Part shown: piece after piece, positions 36,897 through 45,677 of the stretch
Layout: each line of letters opens with the position of its first letter
Numbering within the stretch: the stretch's first letter is position 1
Source of the DNA: Niallia circulans
Lineage (GTDB): Bacteria; Bacillota; Bacilli; Bacillales; Cytobacillaceae
Assembly (NCBI RefSeq): GCF_007273535.1
Contig: NZ_RIBP01000004.1
Coordinates: 3,200,001-3,264,000 of the forward strand
Reading direction: 5' to 3'
DNA length: 64,000 nt
Position numbers and translations under genes: made by a program
The notes under the pieces: model-generated
The model's input: the letters and a program-made list of their open reading frames with translations, nothing else
Told to the model about the DNA's origin: nothing
Database searches by the model: none

Positions 36897-37328
36897 TTAA
36901 ACGATAGATGTTGGTTCTTGCTGCTTTGTCTTTTTCCAACCAAGCATCATTAATACAAGACCACCAACGGAAACGACAAGACCTGCAATGCTAAGTGCTA
37001 ATTCTAACACACTCTTATTTTCCGCACCTGCACCTGGACCATTCATACCATTCATTGCTGGCATATTACCTTGTGCCTGACTTGGATCAAATCCAGATTC
37101 AGCAGTTGTTGAAGAATTGTCTGTGCTCTCCGTGCTTTGCATCGTATCACTCGTTGAACTTGTTGAACTATCCGATGATCCATTCATCTCCATGCTTGGC
37201 GCTTGTCCACTCATCTGCCCCATATCTGGTGCAGAGCCAGCGCTAAAGTAAGATGTGACTCCTAAGATTGATTGTGCTAGTAATAAAAGCATTGCTGCAA
37301 TAATTGCGATAGATTGGAATTTTTTCAT
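36897..37328 (-). CDS. Met/Ser-rich protein with two membrane helices
   Basis: A 143-residue protein: an N-terminal helix or signal anchor (IAIIAAMLLLLAQSILGV), a 75-residue extracytoplasmic low-complexity region rich in Ser, Thr and Met (DMGQMSGQAPSMEMNGSS; NMPAMNGMNG), and a C-terminal helix (LALSIAGLVVSVGGLVLMML) with a Lys-rich cytosolic end. Methionine clusters of this kind can bind Cu(I), but no metal role is shown. GGAGAGA precedes the ATG. Unknown family. Confidence 0.65.
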   Translation of the reverse strand: MKKFQSIAIIAAMLLLLAQSILGVTSYFSAGSAPDMGQMSGQAPSMEMNGSSDSSTSSTSDTMQSTESTDNSSTTAESGFDPSQAQGNMPAMNGMNGPGAGAENKSVLELALSIAGLVVSVGGLVLMMLGWKKTKQQEPTSIV

Positions 37329-37448
37329 TTTATCTCTCTCCTAATTCGTAATGTAGGTTCATTATGAATTAGGAAGCTTAAGTTTTTCTTAACTTTTATT
37401 AATGGTTTTATTTTCTTTGTAGCTGCCATTGAATTCCACGAATAAAAT

Positions 37449-37913
37449 CTATAATATCTTCCTGCCAATAAAATTGGCACTCACACTTTCCTGCCCAATT
37501 TCTCTGGCCCAAATGGACAGCTGACCAATATGATGGATTTCGTGAACGATGCAGTGATTGATAATTTCCGCTCTTGAGCAGGCTTCATCTCGCCATGGAA
37601 CTTTGATTTTTTCTGACGGATTTTTGGCAAGTACTACGTTCAGCAACGCTCGAACCTTAGCTGTCACCTTGTTGGATAAGGTCCTTACCTTTTCAAGGCT
37701 ATTGTACTCAAGTATTGTATATTCTACTGTTTCCTTTCCTTCAAGGGCGAGCAACCAGCTGTACTCTACATCGATAATATGCACGAGTGTTGCTAGTATC
37801 CCCTGCACGCCTCCTGTTCGCTTGGCAAACAGCTCCTGCTCAGGAATGGACTCACACCATTTCAGCCACTCATCTCTTACTTGCCAGTTATATTCAAATA
37901 ACGATTGCATCAA
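37449..37913 (-). CDS. DinB-family protein
   Basis: A 154-residue DinB four-helix bundle. Metal-ligand histidines are in LVHIIDVEYSWL and HEIHHIGQLS. Members are thiol transferases or of unknown role. It follows the AraC-type gene by 17 bases on the same strand, so they are co-transcribed and the regulator may respond to a compound this enzyme handles (inference). Confidence 0.88.
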   Translation of the reverse strand: MMQSLFEYNWQVRDEWLKWCESIPEQELFAKRTGGVQGILATLVHIIDVEYSWLLALEGKETVEYTILEYNSLEKVRTLSNKVTAKVRALLNVVLAKNPSEKIKVPWRDEACSRAEIINHCIVHEIHHIGQLSIWAREIGQESVSANFIGRKIL

Positions 37914-37930
37914 AATCTCCCTTCAAGTAT

Positions 37931-38803
37931 TTATGGTCTATCAACAGGTATCCAAATTTCAGAATAGAAATCCGCGCTGTGTGGATCTCCTTCTCCGTAC
38001 ACTTCTAACTGCGGGGAAGCAACTTGCACATAGCCGCTTGTCGGGAACCATTCTCCATAAATTTTTTTCCATGTTTGCTGCATGCTGTCAGGCATTGCTC
38101 CATGCACTTCAAATATCGCCCATTTTGATTCCGGTATTGTGATGATATCAAAGCCTGGCGCAGCTTTTTTTGTGGAGGCTGCTGCAATCCAATAATCCAT
38201 ATCCTTGTTTTCGCTGGTTGTTTCTGTGCATATACCGAGAATCCCTTTAATTTGGCCGTTATTCCATTCTGCTAATGTTTCTGTTGAACCATCACCATTT
38301 GCCTCATTCCAAAAAAGCGGTATTTCTTGAAAGTTCTCTTCTTCCTTATAAGAAAAGGACCTCTTCTTGCCTATTGCTTGAAAACCTTCCATTTCGACAA
38401 TTTTCACATTCATTGGTTCTGCTCCCTTCAAGAGAATTTGGATTGTAAAAGGATTATAGATAGTCAGCTTTCCCTTTCCATTGCGGATGTCACTCGGTGT
38501 TGTCCCATGCTGTTTTCGGAAAGCTTTTGTAAATGCTTCTGGTGATTCATAGCCGTATTTGAAGGCAGCATCCATTACCCGCAGCTCTTTATTCATCAAT
38601 TCCTGCCCTGCACAAGACAAACGTCTCCTCCGTATATATTCACCAAGTGTTGTGTCAGTCAAAACAGAGAACGTTCGTTGAAAATGGAAAGAGGAAAGAC
38701 AAGCCTGCTTGGCAATTATTGAAGTCTCCAATTTCTCGTCTAGATGTTCTTCTATATATTGAAGTGCCTTTTGCAAACCTTCAAGCCACGTCACTCCTAT
38801 CAC
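37931..38803 (-). CDS. AraC-family regulator with GyrI-like effector domain
   Basis: A 290-residue protein with two N-terminal AraC HTH units at about 10-105 (CLSSFHFQRTFSVLTDTTLGEYIRRRRL; YGYESPEAFTKAFRKQHGTTPSDIR) and a C-terminal GyrI/BmrR-type small-molecule-binding domain at about 130-290. This is the Rob/SoxS-like layout found in bacilli. GTG 38803 lies close after AGGAAGGA; GTG 38794 is an alternative. It is first in a two-gene unit with the DinB-family gene. Confidence 0.9.
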   Translation of the reverse strand: MIGVTWLEGLQKALQYIEEHLDEKLETSIIAKQACLSSFHFQRTFSVLTDTTLGEYIRRRRLSCAGQELMNKELRVMDAAFKYGYESPEAFTKAFRKQHGTTPSDIRNGKGKLTIYNPFTIQILLKGAEPMNVKIVEMEGFQAIGKKRSFSYKEEENFQEIPLFWNEANGDGSTETLAEWNNGQIKGILGICTETTSENKDMDYWIAAASTKKAAPGFDIITIPESKWAIFEVHGAMPDSMQQTWKKIYGEWFPTSGYVQVASPQLEVYGEGDPHSADFYSEIWIPVDRP

Positions 38804-38942
38804 ATCCTTCCTAACAGTATAGCTGCAATCATATTTGTTCGCCTGTCATTTCTTGCTCGATTAAAACCAGATGTGTTCAACAAAGCTTTCTTGATTGTCT
38901 CCCCTATTTCCTTCTTCATCATGTTAATATTTTAGAGAAAAT

Positions 38943-38975
38943 AAAAACAGTCCCCATAATTTGGACTGTTGTGAT
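38943..38975 (-). terminator. Probable terminator
   Basis: AACAGTCC/GGACTGTT stem with T-rich minus-strand tail, 15-20 bases after the next gene's stop. Confidence 0.6.
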
Positions 38976-38988
38976 GAAACTTTATCCC

Positions 38989-39213
38989 CTATGCGCTGCC
39001 TCCGTCTCCTCCACATCCGCTGTCTGAGCTGAATGATGAACCACAATCATGATTTGAGTGGTGGCTGTGACCGCCATCATGATATCCATTTCCAGGTAAA
39101 TCCCATGGTGTGTAGCTCGCATGTGTTGATTTGGAAATTTTAGATGCTTTTGTTCCCTTTGAGAAAAGCGATGCGATAAACAGAATCCCAACTAATATAA
39201 TGACAATATACAT
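38989..39213 (-). CDS. Single-helix membrane protein with His/Gly/Ser/Cys-rich tail
   Basis: A 74-residue protein: N-terminal helix (MYIVIILVGILFIASLF), basic stretch, then a tail of HDGGHSHHSNHDCGSSFSSD and SGCGGDGGSA. Tails of this type recur in small bacillar membrane proteins and might bind metal. GGAGG lies nine bases from the ATG. The overlapping frame 38982-39191 is a shadow. Function unknown. Confidence 0.65.
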   Translation of the reverse strand: MYIVIILVGILFIASLFSKGTKASKISKSTHASYTPWDLPGNGYHDGGHSHHSNHDCGSSFSSDSGCGGDGGSA

Positions 39214-39293
39214 ATACCTCAGCCTCCTTTATACTATTTACGACTTATCATTCATTTTGGTTTCATTTTTTTACAGAAATTTCACCATAAATG

Positions 39294-39326
39294 TAAAAAG
39301 CTGCCGGTATATATCGGCAGCTTTCG
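39294..39326 (-). terminator. Terminator of the TVP38 gene
   Basis: AAAGCTGCCG/CGGCAGCTTT stem with loop GTATATAT and a T-run on the minus strand. Confidence 0.85.
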
Positions 39327-39329
39327 TTG

Positions 39330-39998
39330 TTATTCATTATTGGTTACTTTTGCTTTTACTTTTTTTTGCTTCTGGATGAAAAAAATTACGACTGTCACTG
39401 CAAGGATAATTAGGACAATAAGAATTGGGTTTATATCGGTAGACAGAAAACCATATGGTATTAAGGATAATACAAAAAAGTACAAAAAGTTGCCTGCAGC
39501 TGTTCCTGCCACAAATCCTTTTAAGGAGATGGTTGTTACTGCAGCCAATATATTTAGTATGCTTGTAGGGAAAAATGGTAAAACCCTCGCATAAAACACA
39601 TACTGTCCACCTTTATTTTCAATTTTCCGCAGCGCCTCACCATGTGCTTTCTTTTGGACGAAATCCTGTAACCAATAACGGACGGCTACAAATACAATGA
39701 TTGCCGCGACAATACTGGAGATCCAGCTCCACATAAACCCATAAAAAAAGCCGAAGGCATAATAATTTATTGTTATCACAAGAATTAACGGAATTACTGT
39801 AAAGCTATTTTGTATAACCATTATAATTAAGCTCAGGATAAGTGCATAAATTTCGTTATTCCGATAATAAGCTGTGAATTCCTTCAATTCTCCATTTCTT
39901 ATTGCATGAAATATTTCTAGCTCGTATAACAAGAAACTGACCAAAACAACTGTTCCAACAAAAGAAAGTAATTTCCATATTTTTTTTATAGCGATCAC
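39330..39998 (-). CDS. TVP38/TMEM64-family membrane protein
   Basis: A 222-residue multi-pass protein of the DedA/VTT superfamily, with the conserved re-entrant region (NSFTVIPLILVITINYYAFGFFYG) and the family signature RVLPFFPTSILN near 150. Relatives move lipids across membranes or affect proton-coupled homeostasis; the B. subtilis homologues YdjX-Z/YtxB are poorly defined. Single gene. Confidence 0.85.
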   Translation of the reverse strand: MIAIKKIWKLLSFVGTVVLVSFLLYELEIFHAIRNGELKEFTAYYRNNEIYALILSLIIMVIQNSFTVIPLILVITINYYAFGFFYGFMWSWISSIVAAIIVFVAVRYWLQDFVQKKAHGEALRKIENKGGQYVFYARVLPFFPTSILNILAAVTTISLKGFVAGTAAGNFLYFFVLSLIPYGFLSTDINPILIVLIILAVTVVIFFIQKQKKVKAKVTNNE

Positions 39999-40245
39999 CT
40001 TTTTTCCTATATATATGGCAGGCTTTTTTTACGAGGAACCATTCATAAGCCTATTTAATTTTTATCCTCTATTCACAACTGCTTTCCTTTATACCTGCTA
40101 AACATGTAAAAATAAACATAGCTTTTCCACGGTTTATTTAGGTTTTAGTCGATTTCCATTACATTTTGATTAAATTTGTCAAATATGCAAGAAATGGTAT
40201 TTTCTGAGGAGTATAATAGATTTAATCCACAAAGGAGGTTTATCT

Positions 40246-40485
40246 ATGGCTATTTTATTAGATACAAATTTAGGCCAGAAAGATACAGAGCTTTATATAA
40301 CCCACACAGAGGATGGACGAGTTATTGTAGCGATTCCGACAATCCATTGGTCTGCAGAGTTAAATACAAGCGATGATGACATGCTGAAAAATGAATACAT
40401 CCAAGCATCCCTCCATTACCATATGTATGAAGGGGACATCACGAGCTTGGCTGACAAGATATTAGAGCATACTGCAAAATGCTAA
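40246..40485 (+). CDS. YueH-like small protein
   Basis: A 79-residue acidic protein. The core ELYITHTEDGRVIVAIPTIHWS resembles the YueH family (beta-hairpin followed by a conserved W-S), then two helices. AAAGGAGG lies before the ATG. Single gene, no neighbour clue. The family call is from memory of YueH and is tentative. Confidence 0.6.
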   Translation: MAILLDTNLGQKDTELYITHTEDGRVIVAIPTIHWSAELNTSDDDMLKNEYIQASLHYHMYEGDITSLADKILEHTAKC

Positions 40486-40606
40486 CATATTTTTTTCATT
40501 TACACCACCTCCTAATTTACTGACTAACAAATCCCTTTTTCCTTTGGACGAATCGTTGGACTTCTGCTACTCTAGGATATGATTATTCTTTAAAGGAGTT
40601 TTGCAT

Positions 40607-41110
40607 GTGAGTTATATTTTTAAAAGCGAAAGGCTGGGCTTCCGATTATTGACTGTTGAGGATAGTGAAAACTGTGCATTATTTTGGGGCAGTGATGAGG
40701 TCATGGCCTATACTGGCGGAAGCATTGCTACAGAACTACTTCCGCAAGTCATTGATTTCTATGCTCAATCACAGCAGGATTACGGCATTACAGTTTATGG
40801 CGTAGAGGATATTTCGTCAGGCGAGCTCATCGGTGCAGCAGGATTTGATATTGACTCTGCGGTTGATGATATTGAGCTGGTTTTTCATTTCATAAAGGAC
40901 GCTTGGGGCAAGGGCTTTGCTTCTGAAGCTGCTGTTGCCTGCATTCGTTACGCAGCGGAAGTTTATCAGCCGAAAAGTATCATTGCTTCCAGTAGTGTCG
41001 AAAACAAAAAAGCATTAAATATACTTGGTAAGATTGGGTTTGCTTATTTGGGAATTCATTATTTGGAAGATACTGCTCAAGACGAAGCCCTCTTTCAGCT
41101 TGTTTTATAA
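40607..41110 (+). CDS. GNAT-family N-acetyltransferase
   Basis: A 167-residue GNAT of the RimJ/RimL type, beginning at GTG 40607, eight bases after GGAG; an upstream TTG at 40601 is the alternative. FKSERLGFRLLTVEDSE starts the fold, and HFIKDAWGKGFASEA is the acetyl-CoA pyrophosphate loop, followed by ENKKALNILGKIGF. Substrate unknown. Confidence 0.88.
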   Translation: MSYIFKSERLGFRLLTVEDSENCALFWGSDEVMAYTGGSIATELLPQVIDFYAQSQQDYGITVYGVEDISSGELIGAAGFDIDSAVDDIELVFHFIKDAWGKGFASEAAVACIRYAAEVYQPKSIIASSSVENKKALNILGKIGFAYLGIHYLEDTAQDEALFQLVL

Positions 41111-41124
41111 ACAATAAATCAGAT

Positions 41125-41154
41125 CATTTGCTTTCCATAAACAGAAAGCAAATG
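41125..41154 (+). terminator. Hairpin after the GNAT gene
   Basis: CATTTGCTTTC/GAAAGCAAATG is a perfect 11-bp stem, but no T-run follows, so termination is uncertain. Confidence 0.5.
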
Positions 41155-41220
41155 GGTTATAACAGAAATTAGTTGAATATTACGAACTCTTTACTGTTTT
41201 GTAACACTGCTCCTGTTTTC

Positions 41221-41258
41221 TTGACTGTCCACATTCATCTGCACTACAATGTGTAGTG
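41221..41258 (+). promoter_or_regulatory. blaI-type promoter with embedded operator
   Basis: TTGACT (41221-41226) and TACAAT (41245-41250) form a sigma-A promoter with 18-base spacing. The dyad CACTACA-ATG-TGTAGTG (41242-41258) has perfect 7-bp arms and overlaps the minus-10, containing the TACA...TGTA core of BlaI/MecI operators. The repressor start codon is 15 bases further on. Confidence 0.88.
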
Positions 41259-41273
41259 TGAGGTGCAGCAATC

Positions 41274-41690
41274 ATGAAAATAAATAAATTTAAAGTTCAT
41301 GAAAAAGGTTTAAATCGTTTTTTTGGCCCATTGGAAGCTAGAATAATGGATTTGCTCTGGGAAAATGAGGAGCTTTCCATAAAAAGTGTGCAGACGCATT
41401 TAGAAACAGACAAAGCTGTTAGCTTTAATACTGTTATGACTGTTATGAACCGCTTAGCAGATAAAGGCATACTTAACAAACGCCATGTTGGCAGAAGCTT
41501 TCTTTACTCCCCGAAGTTGTCGCGGGAAGACTTCCTCAATACACAGTCAAAGGAGCTAACATATGAGCTTATGGATGAGTTTGGGTCAAGTGTTGTCGTC
41601 AACCATATGCTTGATGCATTGCAGAATGTTGATGAAGGTTTAGTGGCAAAACTGGAACAAAAAATAAAAGATTGGAAAAAGGATCGATAA
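41274..41690 (+). CDS. BlaI/MecI/CopY-family repressor
   Basis: A 138-residue repressor: winged helix at about 12-80 (LGPLEARIMDLLWENEELSIKSVQ-like start, VSFNTVMTVMNRLADKGIL recognition region) and a dimerisation tail. In the mec/bla systems the repressor is cleaved after the membrane metalloprotease senses its signal. Here it precedes an M56 protease gene by two bases and its operator-like dyad recurs before doxX, so it probably controls both. No beta-lactamase is near. Confidence 0.93.
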   Translation: MKINKFKVHEKGLNRFFGPLEARIMDLLWENEELSIKSVQTHLETDKAVSFNTVMTVMNRLADKGILNKRHVGRSFLYSPKLSREDFLNTQSKELTYELMDEFGSSVVVNHMLDALQNVDEGLVAKLEQKIKDWKKDR

Positions 41691-41692
41691 GA

Positions 41693-42535
41693 ATGACGAA
41701 AAATCATGCTAATTACCTGTTGCTGATCAGCGTTTTGATAAGCGGCAGTATCCTCCTTCAGATGATATGGTATATTTATTCGCTCACAAGCAATTTTGAC
41801 ATTCGCTTTAACCTGTTCCAAGCTTGCCAGCAGCTGTTCGAAATGTTTGGAGTTCCTTTCTTGGAATATATCCTACTTGCATTTGTCACCTTTACACTTC
41901 TCCATTTGGTATGGTTTTGCATGATACAAATAAAGAAACTGCTTAACCTAAGAACAAAAGTAACTAGTCTGACATGCAGCGAGATGAGTCGTGAATGGAA
42001 TAGTCGTTTTCAAACAAACCGCATCCATGTTATTCAGTGCGAACAGCCTTTTGCGATTACTGTTGGATTTACTAAGCCGCAAATTGTGCTGACAACTGGT
42101 TTATGGGATATTCTATATGACGAAGAAATTGAGTCTGTTATTTATCACGAATTCCATCACTCCTACCAGTTTGACCCTATGAAAACCTTTATGATGGAGC
42201 TTTTCGCAAAGGTGCTTTGGTTCCTGCCTATCCTTAAATGGCTGGCTCAGCAATTTTCAATCGTACGGGAAGTGCTTGCTGACAATTACGCAATCGAAAA
42301 AAGTGGACAGAGATTGCATATATCAAGTGCACTGTTAAAAATGATTAACAGTAAACAAGTGCACCATCCCGTAAGCTTCGTTTCGTTTGCAGATGGCTCT
42401 GTTAACTACCGTATTCAAAATATGATTGAGCCTAATACAAGCAATAAAATAAAATGGCCACTAGTTAGTAGTGCTGCCTCCCTATCGATTTTTACGCTGC
42501 TGAGTTTAGTTTTCTCAAAACTGCTGCATTACTAA
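41693..42535 (+). CDS. M56-family membrane zinc metalloprotease (BlaR1-like, no sensor domain)
   Basis: A 280-residue protein from ATG 41693, nine bases after AAAGGA. Two N-terminal membrane helices (about 8-32 and 55-80), then a cytosolic domain with the zinc motif HEFHH at about 152-156 and the typical QFDPMKTF / VLWFLPILKWL continuation, then a last helix near the C-terminus (AASLSIFTLLSLVFS). BlaR1/MecR1 are about 600 residues because of a penicillin-binding sensor domain; this one ends where that domain would begin, so it must sense something else or rely on a partner. Confidence 0.92.
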   Translation: MTKNHANYLLLISVLISGSILLQMIWYIYSLTSNFDIRFNLFQACQQLFEMFGVPFLEYILLAFVTFTLLHLVWFCMIQIKKLLNLRTKVTSLTCSEMSREWNSRFQTNRIHVIQCEQPFAITVGFTKPQIVLTTGLWDILYDEEIESVIYHEFHHSYQFDPMKTFMMELFAKVLWFLPILKWLAQQFSIVREVLADNYAIEKSGQRLHISSALLKMINSKQVHHPVSFVSFADGSVNYRIQNMIEPNTSNKIKWPLVSSAASLSIFTLLSLVFSKLLHY

Positions 42536-42549
42536 TTTTTTTTACACTC

Positions 42550-42609
42550 TTACACTACATATTGTAGTGTAAATAACCTGGCTAAATATACACACTGCGT
42601 TTGTAGTGT
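42550..42609 (+). promoter_or_regulatory. doxX operator-promoter region with BlaI-type dyads
   Basis: TTACACTACA (42550-42559), a 3-base centre and TGTAGTGTAA (42563-42572) form a perfect 10-bp-arm palindrome that contains the blaI dyad. Its right arm overlaps a possible minus-35 TTGTAG, 17 bases before AATATA. A weaker copy (ACACTGCG...TGTAGTGT) lies at 42592-42609 and a half-site TACACTAC near 42615. Confidence 0.88.
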
Positions 42610-42646
42610 TTTATATACACTACTTAATTAAAGGAGGAAATCATTT

Positions 42647-43048
42647 ATGAAATTTACACATATCGGTATTGTTGTTATTCGCGTTGTTCTAGGTGTGATA
42701 TTTTTTGCACATGGGTTATCTAAATTTCAGGGAGGAATTGAAAATACTGCTGGGTTCTTCACTAGTTTAGGCCTGCCAGGATTCTCTGCCTATCTTGTCG
42801 CTGGAATTGAACTCATTGGTGGTGCTCTTATTATCCTTGGACTCGCAACGAGAATTATTGCTGCATTGTTTGCTGCTATTATGGTTGTTGCGATTGCGAC
42901 AGTCAGCCTGCAAAACGGCTTAGTGGGCGGATTTGAATTTGATCTATCATTGCTTGCAATGTCTCTATTATTAGTATTAAATAAAGAACAGGCATATTCT
43001 GTAGATAATGTTATACTATCAAGTAGGAAGAAAGAACAGAATGTTTAA
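42647..43048 (+). CDS. DoxX-family membrane protein
   Basis: A 133-residue four-helix protein of the DoxX/MhqP type: RVVLGVIFFAHGLSKFQGG, the periplasm-facing LGLPGFSAYLVAGIELIGGALIILG, and TRIIAALFAAIMVVAIATV. DoxX-like proteins are often linked to oxidative or electrophile stress and thiol-redox partners. GGAGG precedes the ATG. The gene is 30 bases before the DsbA-like gene, forming one operon behind the BlaI-type palindromes. Confidence 0.92.
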   Translation: MKFTHIGIVVIRVVLGVIFFAHGLSKFQGGIENTAGFFTSLGLPGFSAYLVAGIELIGGALIILGLATRIIAALFAAIMVVAIATVSLQNGLVGGFEFDLSLLAMSLLLVLNKEQAYSVDNVILSSRKKEQNV

Positions 43049-43078
43049 AAAGCTTTTTAAATAAAAGGAGAAGTCATT

Positions 43079-43771
43079 GTGGCAAAAACGAAAAATCAGA
43101 AACAAAAAAAAGCAAAATCAACTGGAAATAAGCCTTCTAAATTTATTTATTGGATCATCGGCATCGTTGTCGTCTGCATTGCGGGGCTTGTCATTTTAGC
43201 AAATCTGCCTGAAAAAGGGTTCGATTTCGACTATGAAAATCAACCTGTATTAGGAGAAGAATCTGCTGATGTCAGTATCGTAGAATTCGGAGATTACCGC
43301 TGTCCTGTTTGTAAAAACTTTAATGAATCCTTTTTCCCTGTTGTAAAGGAAAACTTGATTGACACAGGTAAAGCGAAATTCTATTACATGAATTATCCAT
43401 TTATACATGCTGATTCCACTACTTCGGCACTGTTTGCCGAAACGGTTTACAGCGAACTAGGCAACGATATCTTTTGGAAGTTCCATGATTCTATTTTCGC
43501 TAATCAGCCTGATAACGAAACAGAAGAGACATATACTGAAGATTTCTTGAAAGAGCGACTAAAGGATGCTGGAGCGTCGGATGAAGAGATTACAAAGGTG
43601 ACAGAAGCGTTCCAAAAGCAAACAGCGAAAGACTCTTTGCAACAAGATTTAGACTATGTTAATCAATTAAACATCACTGGAACTCCAACCATCTATGTTA
43701 ACGGTGTTAAATTCGAAGGCACAAGCTATGACGAATTATTGGATATGGTGAATGAAGCAGCTGAAAAGTAA
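43079..43771 (+). CDS. Membrane-anchored DsbA-like thiol oxidoreductase (BdbD-like)
   Basis: A 230-residue protein starting at GTG 43079 after AAAGGAG. A lysine-rich cytosolic head, one membrane anchor (about 23-41), then a thioredoxin/DsbA fold outside the cell with active-site CPVC at 75-78, helical insertion at about 110-190 and the cis-proline loop TGTPTIYVNG. It should make or isomerise disulfides in exported proteins. CPVC is a variant of the CPYC of BdbD. No DsbB-like partner lies next to it; DoxX is the only membrane neighbour. Confidence 0.93.
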   Translation: MAKTKNQKQKKAKSTGNKPSKFIYWIIGIVVVCIAGLVILANLPEKGFDFDYENQPVLGEESADVSIVEFGDYRCPVCKNFNESFFPVVKENLIDTGKAKFYYMNYPFIHADSTTSALFAETVYSELGNDIFWKFHDSIFANQPDNETEETYTEDFLKERLKDAGASDEEITKVTEAFQKQTAKDSLQQDLDYVNQLNITGTPTIYVNGVKFEGTSYDELLDMVNEAAEK

Positions 43772-43778
43772 TATTACT

Positions 43779-43811
43779 AGAGAGTACATACATATGTACT
43801 CTCTGTTTTTA
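43779..43811. terminator. Terminator of the doxX operon
   Basis: AGAGAGTACATA and TATGTACTCTCT form a near-perfect palindrome (43779-43804) followed by GTTTTT. Confidence 0.88.
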
Positions 43812-44468
43812 TGTACCTACTATTTTCTTGCATCCATTTGTCTGTATTTGATATACCCCGCCCCCTTCCATTCTCGCTATTATTTCATTTTGAAAGTAAA
43901 CACCAGTCTTTTCGTCAATACCATATACATTGGCGGTTGGATGTTTTGCTTTAATTGCTTGTAAATGGCTTGTTTCGTTCCATTCAGAAAAATGAACAGC
44001 AAAATATGTATCATATAGCAAGCCAATGCCATTCCTTTCAGCATATCGCTGCTCCTTGTTATCTTTACTAGAAATAATACATTTTTGCGGACTTATCAAT
44101 GCGCCTGCTGAAAAACCTGCAACTGGTACTCCCTGCACGTACGCTTCCTTTATTGCTGCTCCTATATTAGTATCAGCGATATACTCTGCATAGCGGCTCG
44201 TGTCTCCGCCGCAAATAATTATGCCTCCACTGTCTTTAATCGTTTTTATTACTTGTTCCTCTGTAGTACTTGGGAGTGGTAAATAATAAAACGTTCCAGC
44301 ACCATATTTTTTTAGTTCATCTGTATAGGCAGGCATATAGGAAAGCCAGTCATCCCGGTCAACTAGCAGGATTGCAATCGCTCCCCTTTTTGTCTGTTCC
44401 ATAAACTGCTGTGCCAGTGTTGAAGTAAATGGCGGCCCGCTCCCAAAAGCATAAAAATGACGTGCCAA
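43809..44468 (-). CDS. Peptidase S51-family protein (dipeptidase E-like)
   Basis: A 219-residue protein with the nucleophile elbow GFSAGA near 117-122 and the GGIIICGGDT strand typical of S51 enzymes; EWNETSHL carries the likely histidine region. Family members cleave Asp-X dipeptides or cyanophycin. The start is TTG 44468 behind GAGGGAGA. Single gene convergent with the doxX operon. Confidence 0.85.
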   Translation of the reverse strand: MARHFYAFGSGPPFTSTLAQQFMEQTKRGAIAILLVDRDDWLSYMPAYTDELKKYGAGTFYYLPLPSTTEEQVIKTIKDSGGIIICGGDTSRYAEYIADTNIGAAIKEAYVQGVPVAGFSAGALISPQKCIISSKDNKEQRYAERNGIGLLYDTYFAVHFSEWNETSHLQAIKAKHPTANVYGIDEKTGVYFQNEIIARMEGGGVYQIQTNGCKKIVGT

Positions 44469-44638
44469 CTAATCTCCCTCTTTCCCCTGTAGTCATCGTC
44501 TTTATTTCAAGCCTCCGCTCAATATGATGAAACGAAAGCTGTAACCGATGCACCTAAGCCTATTTCTATGTTATTTTTCTTATTCTCTTATAGTCTTCCA
44601 AATATCTCCTTATTGTAGCACAGCATTTTTTCCACGTA

Positions 44639-44672
44639 AAAAAAACCCTTCTCTTAATGAGAAAGGTTTCAT
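44639..44672 (-). terminator. Terminator of the YebC gene
   Basis: AAACCcTTCTC/GAGAAaGGTTT stem, T-run on the minus strand. Confidence 0.75.
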
Positions 44673-44680
44673 TTGCTTTC

Positions 44681-45400
44681 TTATTCACCTAAGTCAACAT
44701 TGTGATAGACTTGGCGAACATCCTCTAAATCTTCAATCGCGTCGATCATCTTTTCGAATTTCGCTTGTGATTCTTCATCAAGTGTTACATCGTTTTGAGC
44801 AAGCATTGTTAATTCGGCTACAGTAAATTCTGTAACACCAGCACTTTTGAATGCTTCTTGTACTGCATGGAATTGGTCTGGCTCAGCATAAACAATCACA
44901 GTGTCGTCTTCAGCAATAATGTCACGAACATCAACATCTGCTTCCATCAACAATTCCAATACGTCTTCTTCTGATTTGCCCTCAATACCAATAACGGCTG
45001 TTGCATCAAACATATAAGCAACTGATCCACTGACACCCATGTTTCCGCCGTTTTTCCCGAATGCAGCACGAACATCTGAAGCTGTTCTGTTTACATTGTT
45101 TGTAAGTGCATCAACAATTACCATTGAACCATTCGGACCGAATCCTTCATAGCGAAGCTCATCATACGTTTCTTCTGATCCGCCCTTCGCCTTTTCAATA
45201 GCACGATCAATGATATTCTTTGGTACACTGTACGTTTTAGCGCGTTCTAAAACAACCTTTAATGCTTGGTTTGATTCTGGATCTGGCTCCCCTTGTTTTG
45301 CAGCCACATAAATCTCACGGCCAAACTTAGCGTATATACGGCTTGTGTTTGCATCCTTTGATGCTTTTTTTTCTTTAATATTATTCCATTTACGACCCAT
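44681..45400 (-). CDS. YebC/PmpR-family protein, YeeI type
   Basis: A 239-residue three-domain protein starting [20 protein letters not shown], which is the YeeI branch rather than Yrb[22 protein letters not shown] is the family core. ATG 45400 is chosen; GTG 45409 overlaps the GAGAGTG site. YebC proteins act in transcription and, by more recent work, in relieving ribosome stalls at proline stretches. Single gene. Confidence 0.94.
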   Translation of the reverse strand: MGRKWNNIKEKKASKDANTSRIYAKFGREIYVAAKQGEPDPESNQALKVVLERAKTYSVPKNIIDRAIEKAKGGSEETYDELRYEGFGPNGSMVIVDALTNNVNRTASDVRAAFGKNGGNMGVSGSVAYMFDATAVIGIEGKSEEDVLELLMEADVDVRDIIAEDDTVIVYAEPDQFHAVQEAFKSAGVTEFTVAELTMLAQNDVTLDEESQAKFEKMIDAIEDLEDVRQVYHNVDLGE

Positions 45401-45677
45401 TTTGAACACTCTCTTTCTGATTTATCCATCATTATCTATTATAGATAACAACTGGCCGGCTCTTCAATGCCTGTTAACGTAATTTTATTTTGACCTTTTC
45501 TTTTAAGCAATGCTTAAGACGAATAATATTATACCGTAAATATGAAATTTGTTCATCTTTCTGGAACTAGGATTATCGATTTCTGATAAATTTACTAAAG
45601 TAACAGCATTCTTCATTCCTTTTAACAGGAATAAATGGTACAGTTAAGTGACAACTGAAAAGGAGCAATAGACAATT

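Noticed and set aside
41274..43771. Beta-lactam resistance (bla/mec) operon
   Set aside because: The protease lacks a penicillin-binding sensor domain and no beta-lactamase or PBP2a gene is present.
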